From Paracoccus alcaliphilus (GTDB lineage: Bacteria; Pseudomonadota; Alphaproteobacteria; Rhodobacterales; Rhodobacteraceae), in the NCBI RefSeq assembly GCF_028553725.1, contig NZ_CP067124.1, positions 2,366,001 through 2,430,000 on the forward strand: DNA of 64,000 nt, given 5' to 3'. The notes beneath the pieces are model-generated. The model was not told where the DNA came from and did no database searches. It was given only the letters and a program-made list of their open reading frames with translations. Every line of letters begins with the position of its first letter. Within the stretch, counting starts at the first letter, position 1. Below, in pieces: positions 10,498 to 19,895 of this stretch. Position numbers and translations under genes: made by a program.

Positions 10498-11466
10498 TTA
10501 TAATGTGACGATGATCTTGCCCACCGCGCGGCGCTGATGCAGCAGATCATAGCCATCGGCCAGCTTTTCCAGCGGCAGGGTATGGCCCGCCACCGGGTTC
10601 AGCCTGCCCTGGGTGAACAGCCCGAAAAGCTGTCCCATGCCGGAACGCAACGCATCGGGGTCCAGCCGCTGATAGGCGCCCCAGTAAAGCCCGTGGATGG
10701 CGATGTTCTTGACCAGTGCGTGGTTGAGCGGCAGCGCCGGCGGGCGCCCGCCGGCGAAGCCCACCAGAAGGAACCGTCCGCCGGGGCGCAGCGCGGCAAA
10801 GGCGGCCTCTCCGGGGGCATCGCCCACCGGGTCATAGACCACATCGACCCCACCCAGATCGCGCAAAGCGGCCTTGAGATCGGGGCATTCGGCGCTGTCG
10901 ATGACGTGATCCGCGCCCGCCCGGCGCACGGATTCCAGCCGTTCCGCCCCGCGCGCGATGCCGATGACCCGCGCGCCCATCGCATGGCCGATCTCGACCG
11001 CCGTCAGCCCGACGCCACCCGCCGCGCCCAGGACCGCCAGAACCTCTTGCGGTTGCAGCCGGGCGCGGTCGGTCAGGGCCAGATGGCTGGTGCCATAGAC
11101 GATCTGGAAACCCGCCGCCTGCTCGTGGCTCATGCCGTCGGGGATCGGGATGCAGGCGAGGGGCGGGACGGAAATCACCTCGGCCATGGTGCCCGGCCAC
11201 AGCACGGCGACACGCTGGCCGGGGGTCAGGCCGCTGGTGGCGGGCGCCTCGATCACCTCGCCCGAACCTTCCAGTCCGGGAACGAAGGGAAAGGGCGATT
11301 TTTCCTGATACTGTCCTTTGGCCTTCAGCAGATCGGCGAAATTCAGCGCCGCCGCGCGCATGCGCACCAGCACATCATCGCCCGATCGGACGGGGGCGCT
11401 GGTCAGGGTCAGGCTTGGGCTCTGGCCCGGCTTTGCAACCATGGCGATTCGTGTCTGGTCGGTCAT
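10498..11466 (-). CDS. Quinone oxidoreductase-like zinc-free MDR alcohol dehydrogenase family protein
   Basis: A 322-residue medium-chain reductase. It has the GroES-like N-terminal fold (AAALNFADLLKAKGQY, PFVPGLEGSGEV) and a Rossmann fold with VLGAAGGVGLTAVEIGHAMG. No structural zinc Cys cluster is present, as in NADPH:quinone oxidoreductases (QOR). It likely reduces quinones or enoyl substrates with NADPH in the cytoplasm; the substrate is not deducible. Divergent from the XRE regulator at 11670. Confidence 0.8.
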   Translation of the reverse strand: MTDQTRIAMVAKPGQSPSLTLTSAPVRSGDDVLVRMRAAALNFADLLKAKGQYQEKSPFPFVPGLEGSGEVIEAPATSGLTPGQRVAVLWPGTMAEVISVPPLACIPIPDGMSHEQAAGFQIVYGTSHLALTDRARLQPQEVLAVLGAAGGVGLTAVEIGHAMGARVIGIARGAERLESVRRAGADHVIDSAECPDLKAALRDLGGVDVVYDPVGDAPGEAAFAALRPGGRFLLVGFAGGRPPALPLNHALVKNIAIHGLYWGAYQRLDPDALRSGMGQLFGLFTQGRLNPVAGHTLPLEKLADGYDLLHQRRAVGKIIVTL

Positions 11467-11669
11467 CGTGTCCCCGAAAAAACTAAGTTAGTGGTTCATA
11501 GCGTTGGCCCAGAGGGCAAATTTTGCACCCTACGCAAAACCAGACCTGTCTTTTTGGTCAGAAAGTGGTTTGTTAACCATGTTGACACTCGAAAATTGAG
11601 CCGGTCTGGGTTACTGCCGCCCTAGATTGAACAAGGTTACTGGTGCCCTTGAGTTAACGAGGTTGGGCT

Positions 11670-12029
11670 ATGAAGCATAGTGTTGATGTTCATGTTGGGA
11701 AGCGGATCCGTCACCGTCGGTGGATGATCGGTATGACCCAGCAGCAATTGGCCGAGAAAGTCGGGATCAAATTTCAGCAGATCCAGAAATACGAAACCGG
11801 AATGAACCGCGTGTCGGCGTCGCGTCTGTGGGATATTGCCCGCGCCGTTGATGTGCCCGTCAGCTTTTTCTTCGAGGGACTGCATGAAGGCAGCACCACC
11901 GAAGAGGTCGAGGGCGATATTCTGGCGGATAAAGAGGCGCTGCAACTGGTGCGGGCATATTACGCCATGCCGGTCGCACAGCGTCGTCAGATCTTTGAAC
12001 TGGCCCGCGTCCTGTCGGACGCAGCCTGA
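11670..12029 (+). CDS. XRE-family helix-turn-helix regulator
   Basis: A 119-residue protein. The HTH_3 domain spans about residues 9-65 (VGKRIRHRRWMIGMTQQQLA, QIQKYETGMNRVS). A short C-terminal helical region follows (EALQLVRAYYAMPVAQRRQIFELA). This architecture is common as a small transcriptional regulator in Rhodobacterales. A TTAACCAT sequence, matching a CtrA half-site, lies in the 203-base upstream gap near 11574, but a full site was not found. Targets unknown. Confidence 0.82.
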   Translation: MKHSVDVHVGKRIRHRRWMIGMTQQQLAEKVGIKFQQIQKYETGMNRVSASRLWDIARAVDVPVSFFFEGLHEGSTTEEVEGDILADKEALQLVRAYYAMPVAQRRQIFELARVLSDAA

Positions 12030-12277
12030 GCCGACCGACGTCCAAGGCTTCCCCCGGATGGCGAATTCCCGCCGCCGGGGTGTTTGCCGTGATTGCGCCA
12101 AGGCCCCGCTGCCGCCCCACAATCATGGCTCTGGAATCGGGCGGTCGGGATATTTTGTCGCACAAGATTGTAACGCTGCGGTGACTCGCTGAGTGGTGGG
12201 GCGATGATTGTCTGGCATGACCCGGCCGAAACCGCTAGACCAAGCGGCGAACGGACCTACGGCGAACGGGGGCAGGG

Positions 12278-13063
12278 ATGCAGGACGCGGCGCAGATCAT
12301 CGAGACAGCGCATCGGATGGCTGATGCGGCGCGATCTGCGATCATGCCGCTGTTCCGTTCGGACCGGCTGAACACCGAAAACAAGCGCCCGGCGGATTTC
12401 GACCCGGTGACCGAGGCCGACCGCGCCGCCGAACAGGCCATGCGCGCGGTTCTGGCCAAGCTGCGCCCCGACGATGCCATTCTGGGCGAGGAATATGGCG
12501 CGCAGCCGGGCCGGTCGGGCCTGACATGGGTGCTGGACCCGATCGACGGCACGCGCGCCTTTCTGTGCGGCGCAGCCAGTTGGGGCGTGCTGATCGGGCT
12601 GAGCGACGGCGAGAAGATCCTTTATGGTCTGATCGACCAGCCCTATACCGGCGAACGGTTCGAGGGCGGGCTGGGGCAGGCGCGGCTGACAGGCCCGGCC
12701 GGCATCCGCGATCTGCGGGCCCGGCGCGGTGTCGATCTGTCCTCGGCGCTGCTGCTGTCCACCTATCCCGAGATCGGCACGGCGGCCGAGACGGCGGCCT
12801 TCGGGCGGGTGACAAAACAGGTTAAAATGACGCGCTATGGCCTTGATTGTTATGCCTATGCCTTGCTTGCACTGGGGCAGGTCGATCTGGTGATCGAGGC
12901 CGGGTTGCAGTCTTATGACATCGCCGCCCCCATCGGCGTGATCGAGGCCGCGGGCGGGATCGTCACCGACTGGCAGGGCGGTCCGGCCATCGACGGCGGG
13001 CAGGTGATCGCGGCGGGCAGTCGGGAACTTCATGCGGCGGCTTTGGCGTTGTTGAACGGCTGA
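12278..13063 (+). CDS. hisN: Inositol monophosphatase-family histidinol-phosphatase
   Basis: A 261-residue protein with the metal-binding motifs of the inositol monophosphatase superfamily: LGEEYG, WVLDPIDGTRAF and SYDIAAPIGVIEAAGG. The sequence fits the HisN branch, which dephosphorylates L-histidinol phosphate in histidine synthesis in many alphaproteobacteria. Other members act on inositol phosphate or PAP, so the substrate is inferred. The 248 bases before it hold no recognisable gene. Confidence 0.8.
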   Translation: MQDAAQIIETAHRMADAARSAIMPLFRSDRLNTENKRPADFDPVTEADRAAEQAMRAVLAKLRPDDAILGEEYGAQPGRSGLTWVLDPIDGTRAFLCGAASWGVLIGLSDGEKILYGLIDQPYTGERFEGGLGQARLTGPAGIRDLRARRGVDLSSALLLSTYPEIGTAAETAAFGRVTKQVKMTRYGLDCYAYALLALGQVDLVIEAGLQSYDIAAPIGVIEAAGGIVTDWQGGPAIDGGQVIAAGSRELHAAALALLNG

Positions 13064-13134
13064 CCCGCGGGAAGACCAGCCCAGAAGACCAACCGGCCCG
13101 ACCAGCCAGCCATGACCACGACAAGGAGGCGGCA

Positions 13135-14571
13135 ATGACCGAGCAAGACGGCAGGGATGCCACCGATCAGGCCGCAGGGACGCAGGTGGACAAGCAGCCC
13201 GAGCGGCCGCCCGAACGGGACGAGGACGGCTTTCTGCCCCGGCGCGAATTGCTGTCGCAGATCGACGACGCCATCGAGGCCGAGGACGGGCCGACGCTGA
13301 ACGCCCTGCTGGAGCCGATGCACGGCGCCGACATCGCCGACATCATCGAAAAGCTGAGCCCGGCGGAACGGCGCGGGTTCCTGCGGCTCTATTCCGGCGA
13401 GATCGACGGCGAAATCCTGTCCGAGATCGATGAATCGATCCGCGAGGAGGTGCTGGAGCAACTGCCGCGAGAGGTCGTGGCCGAAGCGGTCCGCGAAATG
13501 GACAGCGACGACGTCGTTGACCTGATCGAGGATCTGGACCAGCCCGAACGCGAGGAGATCCTGTCCGCGCTGGATGACAGCGACCGGGTGGCGGTGGAAC
13601 AGGCGCTGGCCTATCCCGAATATTCCGCCGGCCGTCTGATGCAGTCCGAGGTCGTCACCGCTCCCGAACACTGGACCGTGGGCGAAACCATCGACTTTCT
13701 GCGGGCCGAGGAATGGCTGCCCGATCAGTTCTATCACATCATTCTGGTCGATCCGCGACGCCATCCGATCAGCTATGTCACGCTTGGGCGGCTGCTGGCC
13801 TCGCCGCGCGACATCCCGTTGCGCGACATCACAGAGGACAGTTTCCGCACCATCAGCGCCTTCGCCGATGAAGGCGATGTGGCCTATGCCTTCAACCAGT
13901 ATCACCTGATCTCGGCGCCGGTGGTCGATGCCGATGACCGGCTGGTCGGCGTGATCACCATGGACGATGCCATGTCGGTGCTGGACGAGGAACATGAAGA
14001 GGACTTCCTGCGCATGGCGCGGGTCTCGGATGACAGCCACGTCTCGGACGGGCCGTTCCAGACCGCCCGCCAGCGGCTGCCGTGGCTGATGATCAATCTG
14101 GTGACGGCCTCGATTTCGGCGCTGGTGATCGCGCAATTCGAGGCGACGCTGGCCAGTCTGGTGATTCTGGCGGCGCTGATGCCGATTGTCGCCTCGACCG
14201 GGGGGATCGCGGGCACGCAGTCGCTGGCGGTCGCCGTGCGTGGTCTGGCGACGCGCGAGCTGACCTTCAGCAATGCCCGCCGCGTGATCTGGAGAGAGCT
14301 TTTCGCCGGGCTGCTGAACGGGCTGGGGCTGGCGGTGATCCTGACCCTTGCCGGTTTCTTCATTCTGGGCAGCCTGAAGATCGGGCTGGTGCTGGGCATG
14401 GCGATGATCGCCAACCAGATCGTTGCGGCCATGGGCGGGGTTCTGGTGCCGCTGGGGCTGACAAGGCTGGGGCTGGATCCGGCGCTGGCCTCGGGCACCT
14501 TCGTCACGACCATGACCGATGTGATGGGCTTTTTCGCCTTTCTGGGGCTGGCCTCGGTGGTGCTGCTGTGA
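13135..14571 (+). CDS. mgtE: Magnesium transporter MgtE
   Basis: A 478-residue protein with an acidic MgtE_N domain (about 60-160), a CBS pair (about 165-290, with LPDQFYHIILVD and LVGVITMDDAM) and five C-terminal membrane helices (from about 315). The pore-helix region PIVASTGGIAGTQSLAVAVRG is intact. It is a Mg2+ channel gated by cytosolic Mg2+ through the N and CBS domains. An AGGAGG precedes the start at 13135. Its stop overlaps the start of the next gene by four bases (GTGA), so both are co-translated. Confidence 0.93.
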   Translation: MTEQDGRDATDQAAGTQVDKQPERPPERDEDGFLPRRELLSQIDDAIEAEDGPTLNALLEPMHGADIADIIEKLSPAERRGFLRLYSGEIDGEILSEIDESIREEVLEQLPREVVAEAVREMDSDDVVDLIEDLDQPEREEILSALDDSDRVAVEQALAYPEYSAGRLMQSEVVTAPEHWTVGETIDFLRAEEWLPDQFYHIILVDPRRHPISYVTLGRLLASPRDIPLRDITEDSFRTISAFADEGDVAYAFNQYHLISAPVVDADDRLVGVITMDDAMSVLDEEHEEDFLRMARVSDDSHVSDGPFQTARQRLPWLMINLVTASISALVIAQFEATLASLVILAALMPIVASTGGIAGTQSLAVAVRGLATRELTFSNARRVIWRELFAGLLNGLGLAVILTLAGFFILGSLKIGLVLGMAMIANQIVAAMGGVLVPLGLTRLGLDPALASGTFVTTMTDVMGFFAFLGLASVVLL

Positions 14572-15125
14572 GCCGGGCCGAACACAAGGCGCGACTGCGC
14601 GAGCAGGCGTTGGCGGCGCGGGGGCAGGGCGGCGATCAGGCGGCGCTGGATGCGCATCTGCGCGCGGCGCTGGCCCCTTATGCCGGGCAGGCCCTGGCGG
14701 GTTACTGGCCGATGCGGGACGAGGCCGACCCCCGGCCTGCGATGAGCGGCCATGACGGCCCCATCGGTCTGCCTGTCGTGACGGCCAAGGCCGTGCCGCT
14801 GATCTTTCGCCGCTGGCTGGGCGATGCGCTGGAACCCGGTCCGTTCGGCACGCAGCACCCGCCGGCCAGCGCCGCTCTCGTGGTGCCGCAGGTGCTGATC
14901 GTGCCGCTGGCGGGGTTCGACCGCGACGGCAACAGGATCGGCTATGGCGGTGGCTATTACGACCGGACGCTGGAACTGCTGCGCGCCGCAGGGCCGGTTG
15001 CGGCCATCGGCCTTGCCTTCGCGGTGCAAGAGCTGCCCGCGATCCCGGCCGAGCCCTTTGACCAGCCGCTGGACATGATCGTGACAGACCGCGAAACCAT
15101 CACCATCGCGGGGGGGCCGCGCTGA
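14568..15125 (+). CDS. 5-formyltetrahydrofolate cyclo-ligase
   Basis: A 185-residue protein starting at a GTG that overlaps the mgtE stop (GTGA). It has the ATP-binding signature GYGGGYYDRTLELL near the C-terminus and LAGYWPMRDEADPRP in the middle. It converts 5-formyl-THF to 5,10-methenyl-THF with ATP, feeding one-carbon metabolism. The size is normal for the family (about 180-200). Confidence 0.9.
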   Translation: MSRAEHKARLREQALAARGQGGDQAALDAHLRAALAPYAGQALAGYWPMRDEADPRPAMSGHDGPIGLPVVTAKAVPLIFRRWLGDALEPGPFGTQHPPASAALVVPQVLIVPLAGFDRDGNRIGYGGGYYDRTLELLRAAGPVAAIGLAFAVQELPAIPAEPFDQPLDMIVTDRETITIAGGPR

Positions 15126-15299
15126 CGGGCAAGGGTCGCATGGCCGATGGATCGCGCAGATGCGTTCAGTGTGCGATTGCATATCCGCCATTCATGCGAG
15201 ACGATGCAAAACGACGTGACCGAGGCGACGGAAGGGGCATGGACGGCGCCGGAGGCTGATCTGAAACAGGTCTTCCGGCTGGCGCCCAAACAAGGACAT

Positions 15300-16514
15300 A
15301 TGAGCATTTATCCGGACAAAGACAGCGATCCCTCGGGGAATGTTCCGCCCTCGACGCAGACCCCGGCCGCGCAAGCGCAGCGGAGCCAGCGTTATATCCG
15401 GCCGCTGGTGACCGATATCTCGGCGGCCAGATGGTTGCTGTTCGGGGTGCTGGCGGCCTCGATCTATTTTTTCCACAGCTTTCTGATCCCGATTCTGGCC
15501 GCGACCATCATCTGCGTCGCGACATGGCCTCTGCGCAGGCGGCTGACCGTGGATCACGGGCTGGGCAAGACCGGTTCGGCGGCGGTTCTGGTCGTGGCCA
15601 TCATCTGCCTGCTGATCGTGCCGCTGTCCTTCGCCATGGCCTATGCCGTGGCCGAGTTGCGCGGCTGGGTCTTCTGGGCGATAGAGGCCAACAATCAGGG
15701 CGCGGTTCCCCCCGAATGGATGGTCCAGATGCCGCGTGTCGGCGACTGGCTGCATGAACAATGGCTGATTACCATTGGCAGGCCCGGCGCGATCAGCGAC
15801 CTGATCCATGCCATCAGCGGCTCCAGCATCGCGTCGCTTTATCGTGGCGTGCTGACGGCCGGGGCGATGACCTTCCATATCGCGCTGAACATCCTGTTCA
15901 CGCTGATCGCGCTGTTCATCTTTTACCGCGACGGCGACAAGATCGTGGCGCAGATGGACCGGGCAGGGGCGCGCATCCTGCCGGGCCGCTGGACGCGGCT
16001 GTCGCGGGTGGTGCCCGCCACCATCAGCGCCACCGTCACCGGCATGACCCTGATCGCCATCGGCGAGGGGGTGATTCTGGGCACCGCCTATTGGATCGCG
16101 GGCGTGCCTTCGCCCATCGTCTTTGGCGTCATCACCGGCTTCATGGCGCTGATTCCGGGGGGCGCGCCGCTGTCCTTCACGCTGATCTCGGCCTATCTGA
16201 TCTTCAGCGGCGCGGTGTTCAACGGGATCGGGCTGTTCGTCTGGGGCGCGGTCGAGCTGTTCATCGTGGACAAGACCATCCGTCCAATGCTGGTCGGCGG
16301 GCCGGTCAAGCTGCCGTTCCTGCCGACATTTTTCGGGCTGATCGGCGGGGTCAAGACGATGGGCATCGTCGGGCTGTTCGTCGGGCCGGTGCTGATGGCG
16401 CTGCTGGTCTCGATCTGGCGCGAATGGCAGCGCGAGATCAGCGAGAACGGGACACCGCCGCCGACGACCGTCGAACGCTATCCCCCGGCCGGGCAGACAT
16501 TCGACAGAAAGTGA
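15300..16514 (+). CDS. AI-2E family transporter
   Basis: About 404 residues from the ATG at 15300 (AAGGA seven bases upstream); the frame is open further upstream with other possible starts (15147, 15204). It has about eight hydrophobic segments and the family core IPGGAPLSF, LPTFFGLIGGVKTMGIVGLFVGPV (given here in part). AI-2E family proteins include the AI-2 exporter TqsA but also sodium/proton antiporters, so the substrate is open. Its 3' end overlaps the convergent histidine kinase gene by 37 bases. Confidence 0.8.
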   Translation: MSIYPDKDSDPSGNVPPSTQTPAAQAQRSQRYIRPLVTDISAARWLLFGVLAASIYFFHSFLIPILAATIICVATWPLRRRLTVDHGLGKTGSAAVLVVAIICLLIVPLSFAMAYAVAELRGWVFWAIEANNQGAVPPEWMVQMPRVGDWLHEQWLITIGRPGAISDLIHAISGSSIASLYRGVLTAGAMTFHIALNILFTLIALFIFYRDGDKIVAQMDRAGARILPGRWTRLSRVVPATISATVTGMTLIAIGEGVILGTAYWIAGVPSPIVFGVITGFMALIPGGAPLSFTLISAYLIFSGAVFNGIGLFVWGAVELFIVDKTIRPMLVGGPVKLPFLPTFFGLIGGVKTMGIVGLFVGPVLMALLVSIWREWQREISENGTPPPTTVERYPPAGQTFDRK

Positions 16515-18691
16515 TACAGCGCCTCGGTGTCCAGCGGTTTGGGCATCGCATGCAGCCCCATCCGCGCGCAGCGTTCGCGCAACCCCGGCGCCCGGTCGGC
16601 CGAGATGATCCGCGTCGGACGCCAGCCAAAGCGCCGGCGCAGCATCGCCACCAGATCCAGCCCGTCGGCATTGTCGTCCAGCTGATAGTCGATCAGCATC
16701 GCGTCGGGCACGAAATCCATCTCGTCGATCAGGGCGATGGCGTCGTCGGGGCCGTGGGCGTCCAGCACGGTGATGCCCCAGCCTTCCAGCAGCGCCACCA
16801 TCGCCCGGCGCAATTCGGCATCGTTATCGACCAGCAACACCAGCAAACCCCGCCCCGCCATCGAGGGCAGGTGGCGCGGATCGCCCCCGGCGCTGTCCAG
16901 CGCAAGCGGATGGGCCGGTTCCTGTGCAAGCGGCAGGGTGATGCGGAACAGGCTGCCCTGGCCGGGATGGGACAGCAGTTCCAGCCGATGGCCCAGCCGG
17001 GCGCAGGCGCGTTCGACGATGGCAAGTCCCAGCCCCATCCCCTCGGAGGCCGAGGCGCGGCGGTGCAGGCGGCGGAACTCCTCGAAGATGACGCTGCGGT
17101 CTTCCTCGCGGATGCCGGGGCCGCTGTCCCAGACCTCGATCCGGATCTGCTCGTCGCGCCGTCTTGCGCCGACCAGAACGCCGCCCCGCTCGGTATAGCG
17201 GATGGCGTTCGAGATCAGGTTTTGCAGGATGCGTTGCAGGTAAAGCCCGTCGCTGACGACATGCGCCGTGGTCGGACGCACGCGAAAACGCAGCCCCTTG
17301 GCGGCGGCACCCGGCGCGAAGGACGACGCCAGCGACGACAGGATGTCGTTCAGCGCCAGCTCTGACGGTTCGGTCAGTTCCTCTTCGGTTTCCAGCCGAG
17401 AGATATCGGCCAGAGCCTCGATGATACGTTCGACATTGTTCAGTGCCTCGCCGGCCTTCTGGACATTGGTATTGGTGCCCGCCGCATCCGCCGCCGACAG
17501 ATACAGCCGGGCCGCCGACAACGGTTGCAGCAGATCATGGCTGGCCGCCGCGACAAAGCGCGACTTCGACGCGTTCGAACGTTCGGCCCGCGCCAGCGCA
17601 TCGCGCAATTCATCGGTACGGGCGGCCACGCGGGCCTCAAGTTCCTCATTGGCGCGGGCCAGACGGCGCAGGGCATCGCGTTCGGCGGTCACATCGGTCA
17701 GCGACAGAACGAAGCCGTCATCGGGCAGACGCTGCGCGAAGGCGTCCAGCGTCAGCCCGGTGTCGCGCTGCAACAGCTCGAACGACAGCGATCGTTGCGC
17801 AGCGCGGTCACCCAGCCATCCGGCGATGCGGGCCTCGGCATCGGCATCGGCGGGGCGGAACAGTTGTTGCAACTGCTCGGTCACGCGCGAGAAGCGGGTG
17901 CCAAGGGCGAAGGTCTGCGGCGGCAGGCCGGTCAGGATGCGAAAGCGCCGGTTCCAGCCCGCCAGCAGCCCCTGCGCGTCAAAGATCGCCACGCCCTGCG
18001 CCAGATGGTCCAGCGTGGCGCGCACGATCCGGCCCTGATTGTCCAGCAGGCGTTCGCGCTGTTCGCGCTCGGCCCGCATCAGTTCGGTCACGTCGGTCTG
18101 CACGATGGCGGTGCCGGAATTGGCCGTGCGATGTTCGGAAATCTGCAACCAGCGGTCATCGCTCAGCGACAGGTTGAAGATCAGGTGGTCGCGCCGGTGC
18201 CGCTGCATCCGCATCGCCGCCCATGTCTCGGGCGTCATCCCGGCAGGCAGTTCCAGCATGGGAGAGCGGCTGACGATGCGGATATATTCGGCAAAGCTGA
18301 GTCCGGGGCGCAGCCGTTCGCGCACATCCGGCATCTGCCAGCAGAACCGCCCGTTGAACAGCAGCAGCACATCATCGACCCCGAACAGCGCGAAACCTTC
18401 CTGCACCGCCTCGATGGCGCTGGACAGGTCGCGGCGGGCGGATTCGATTTCCTGATTGGCAGCCGACAGGCGGGCGTTCGATTCGTTCAGCAGCCGCAGC
18501 GCGTGTTCCAGTTCCTCGGTCCGGCGGCGGACCTGGTCCTCCAGCACCACCGCGCGTTCGAATTGCGAATAGGCGGCGCCGTCGCGGTCGGTCTGGGTCT
18601 CGACCCGGCGCATCAGCACGGTGCTGATCTTGTGCAGCCGGGCAAGCTGGACCTCGACGGGTTCGTTGGGATCGACGAGGTTGTCCATCAT
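16478..18691 (-). CDS. Hybrid sensor histidine kinase/response regulator with PAS domains
   Basis: A 737-residue soluble protein. It has an N-terminal coiled coil (about 20-90), two PAS-like regions (SAIEAVQEGFALFGVDD near 95; RATLDHLAQGVAIFDAQG near 235), a second coiled coil, a HisKA H-box AAASHDLLQPLSAARLYLSA near 400, a HATPase domain and a C-terminal receiver with phospho-acceptor Asp in MLIDYQLDDNADG. This is the PAS-7 hybrid type (NahK/ErcS'-like) linked elsewhere to PQQ-alcohol oxidation control. It starts inside the stop of the FIST gene (ATGATG overlap), so the two are co-expressed and likely one sensory unit. Confidence 0.9.
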   Translation of the reverse strand: MMDNLVDPNEPVEVQLARLHKISTVLMRRVETQTDRDGAAYSQFERAVVLEDQVRRRTEELEHALRLLNESNARLSAANQEIESARRDLSSAIEAVQEGFALFGVDDVLLLFNGRFCWQMPDVRERLRPGLSFAEYIRIVSRSPMLELPAGMTPETWAAMRMQRHRRDHLIFNLSLSDDRWLQISEHRTANSGTAIVQTDVTELMRAEREQRERLLDNQGRIVRATLDHLAQGVAIFDAQGLLAGWNRRFRILTGLPPQTFALGTRFSRVTEQLQQLFRPADADAEARIAGWLGDRAAQRSLSFELLQRDTGLTLDAFAQRLPDDGFVLSLTDVTAERDALRRLARANEELEARVAARTDELRDALARAERSNASKSRFVAAASHDLLQPLSAARLYLSAADAAGTNTNVQKAGEALNNVERIIEALADISRLETEEELTEPSELALNDILSSLASSFAPGAAAKGLRFRVRPTTAHVVSDGLYLQRILQNLISNAIRYTERGGVLVGARRRDEQIRIEVWDSGPGIREEDRSVIFEEFRRLHRRASASEGMGLGLAIVERACARLGHRLELLSHPGQGSLFRITLPLAQEPAHPLALDSAGGDPRHLPSMAGRGLLVLLVDNDAELRRAMVALLEGWGITVLDAHGPDDAIALIDEMDFVPDAMLIDYQLDDNADGLDLVAMLRRRFGWRPTRIISADRAPGLRERCARMGLHAMPKPLDTEALYHFLSNVCPAGG

Positions 18692-19851
18692 TCGTCCTCG
18701 GGGGCATAGATCGCCACGCCGGTCATGGTCAGGTTGACATGCATGGCGCCGAACTGTTCGCCATAGGTCGAAAAGCCGGTGACGTTGTGGCGCGCCAGCA
18801 CCTGCGACACCTCGCGCACCTGCTGTTTCTGCTGCGCCTCGATCCGGCGCAGGATGCAATCGCAGGCCAGCACGCTGTCCAGCCGCCCGGCCTTGGCCAG
18901 CCCCGCAAGATTGTCGGCCAGCGAGCGGGCAATGTCGCGCGGCCGGGCCAGTGTCAGTACCACGCCCTCGTCTATGGCGGAAAAGAACACCAGATCGGTT
19001 CCGTTCTCGACCCGCTGGATCGAGCGCACGTGATAGCGCCCGCCCGCCCGCACCACCAGCGGGTGGGCGGCGAAGGTGAAGGGGTCAAGCTGGCCCGGCG
19101 GCTTGCCCAGCAGCCGGGCATATTCGATGGCGGCGGGGGCGGCGTTGATTTCCTGCACCTGACGGCGGACGGGATCGGCCCCGGTCACCACCATGCGGCC
19201 CTCGCCCACATCCAGATGATCGAAGCTGAACACCTTGACCGGGCAGCGGGTGCGAAAGAAGGTCAGGAACCCCGCGTCGGTATGGACCTCGGCCCCCTGC
19301 GCGACATAGCTTTGCCCGAAGCGCCGCCCGTCACCGGCGGTCCCGCCGAACAGCGGCACCGGACCCAGCCCGTGCCCCACGACGTTCATCAGCGCATCTT
19401 CGCGGAACTGGCTGCCATCGACCATCAGATGCGCGAATTCATGGGTCAGGCCGGGGTGACGCGCCGCCAGCGCCTGACGCGCACGGACCATGCGGTCGAT
19501 CAGGTCCGTGGGCTCCAGCCGCGACAGGTCGGGAATGGCGATGGTCCGGGCGGCGAAATCGCGGGCAGGAAAACCGGTGGCGACGATCCGATCCTCGACA
19601 TAGCCGCCGGCGATCTCTCCGGCGGTGGTGCAGCCCAGCAGCGGCGTGTCGCCAAAGGCCCGCCTTGCGGCCGCCATCGCGGCGGCGAAATCGGTGGTGG
19701 GCGAGACGAACAGCAGCACCTGCGCCATGCCCGGCCCGATCGAGGCGGCAAGCTGCGCCATCGCGCCGGGATCGCTGGCGGCGACATCGGCGCTGTGCAG
19801 AAATCGGGGCGCGGGTCCAGCCGGGCCGGGGTCGCGCGGGTCGCCGTCCAT
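18688..19851 (-). CDS. FIST domain sensory protein
   Basis: A 387-residue protein with a FIST_N domain (about 40-230; AAARRAFGDTPLLGCTTAGE, DGSQFREDALMNVVGHGLG) and a FIST_C domain (about 235-375). FIST is a proposed small-ligand-binding sensory domain usually tied to kinases. Here it is translationally coupled to the hybrid kinase, which has no periplasmic sensor of its own, so it probably supplies the input signal. No catalytic motif is visible. There is no signal peptide, so it should act in the cytoplasm. Confidence 0.87.
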   Translation of the reverse strand: MDGDPRDPGPAGPAPRFLHSADVAASDPGAMAQLAASIGPGMAQVLLFVSPTTDFAAAMAAARRAFGDTPLLGCTTAGEIAGGYVEDRIVATGFPARDFAARTIAIPDLSRLEPTDLIDRMVRARQALAARHPGLTHEFAHLMVDGSQFREDALMNVVGHGLGPVPLFGGTAGDGRRFGQSYVAQGAEVHTDAGFLTFFRTRCPVKVFSFDHLDVGEGRMVVTGADPVRRQVQEINAAPAAIEYARLLGKPPGQLDPFTFAAHPLVVRAGGRYHVRSIQRVENGTDLVFFSAIDEGVVLTLARPRDIARSLADNLAGLAKAGRLDSVLACDCILRRIEAQQKQQVREVSQVLARHNVTGFSTYGEQFGAMHVNLTMTGVAIYAPEDE

Positions 19852-19895
19852 GGGTTATCTGTCGCCTGTCCGCTGCTTCACAGAGGGCGAGGATG

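Noticed and set aside
11560..11600. CtrA binding site before the XRE regulator gene
   Set aside because: Only one half-site (TTAACCAT) is present; the second half at the expected spacing is missing, so I did not list it as a feature.
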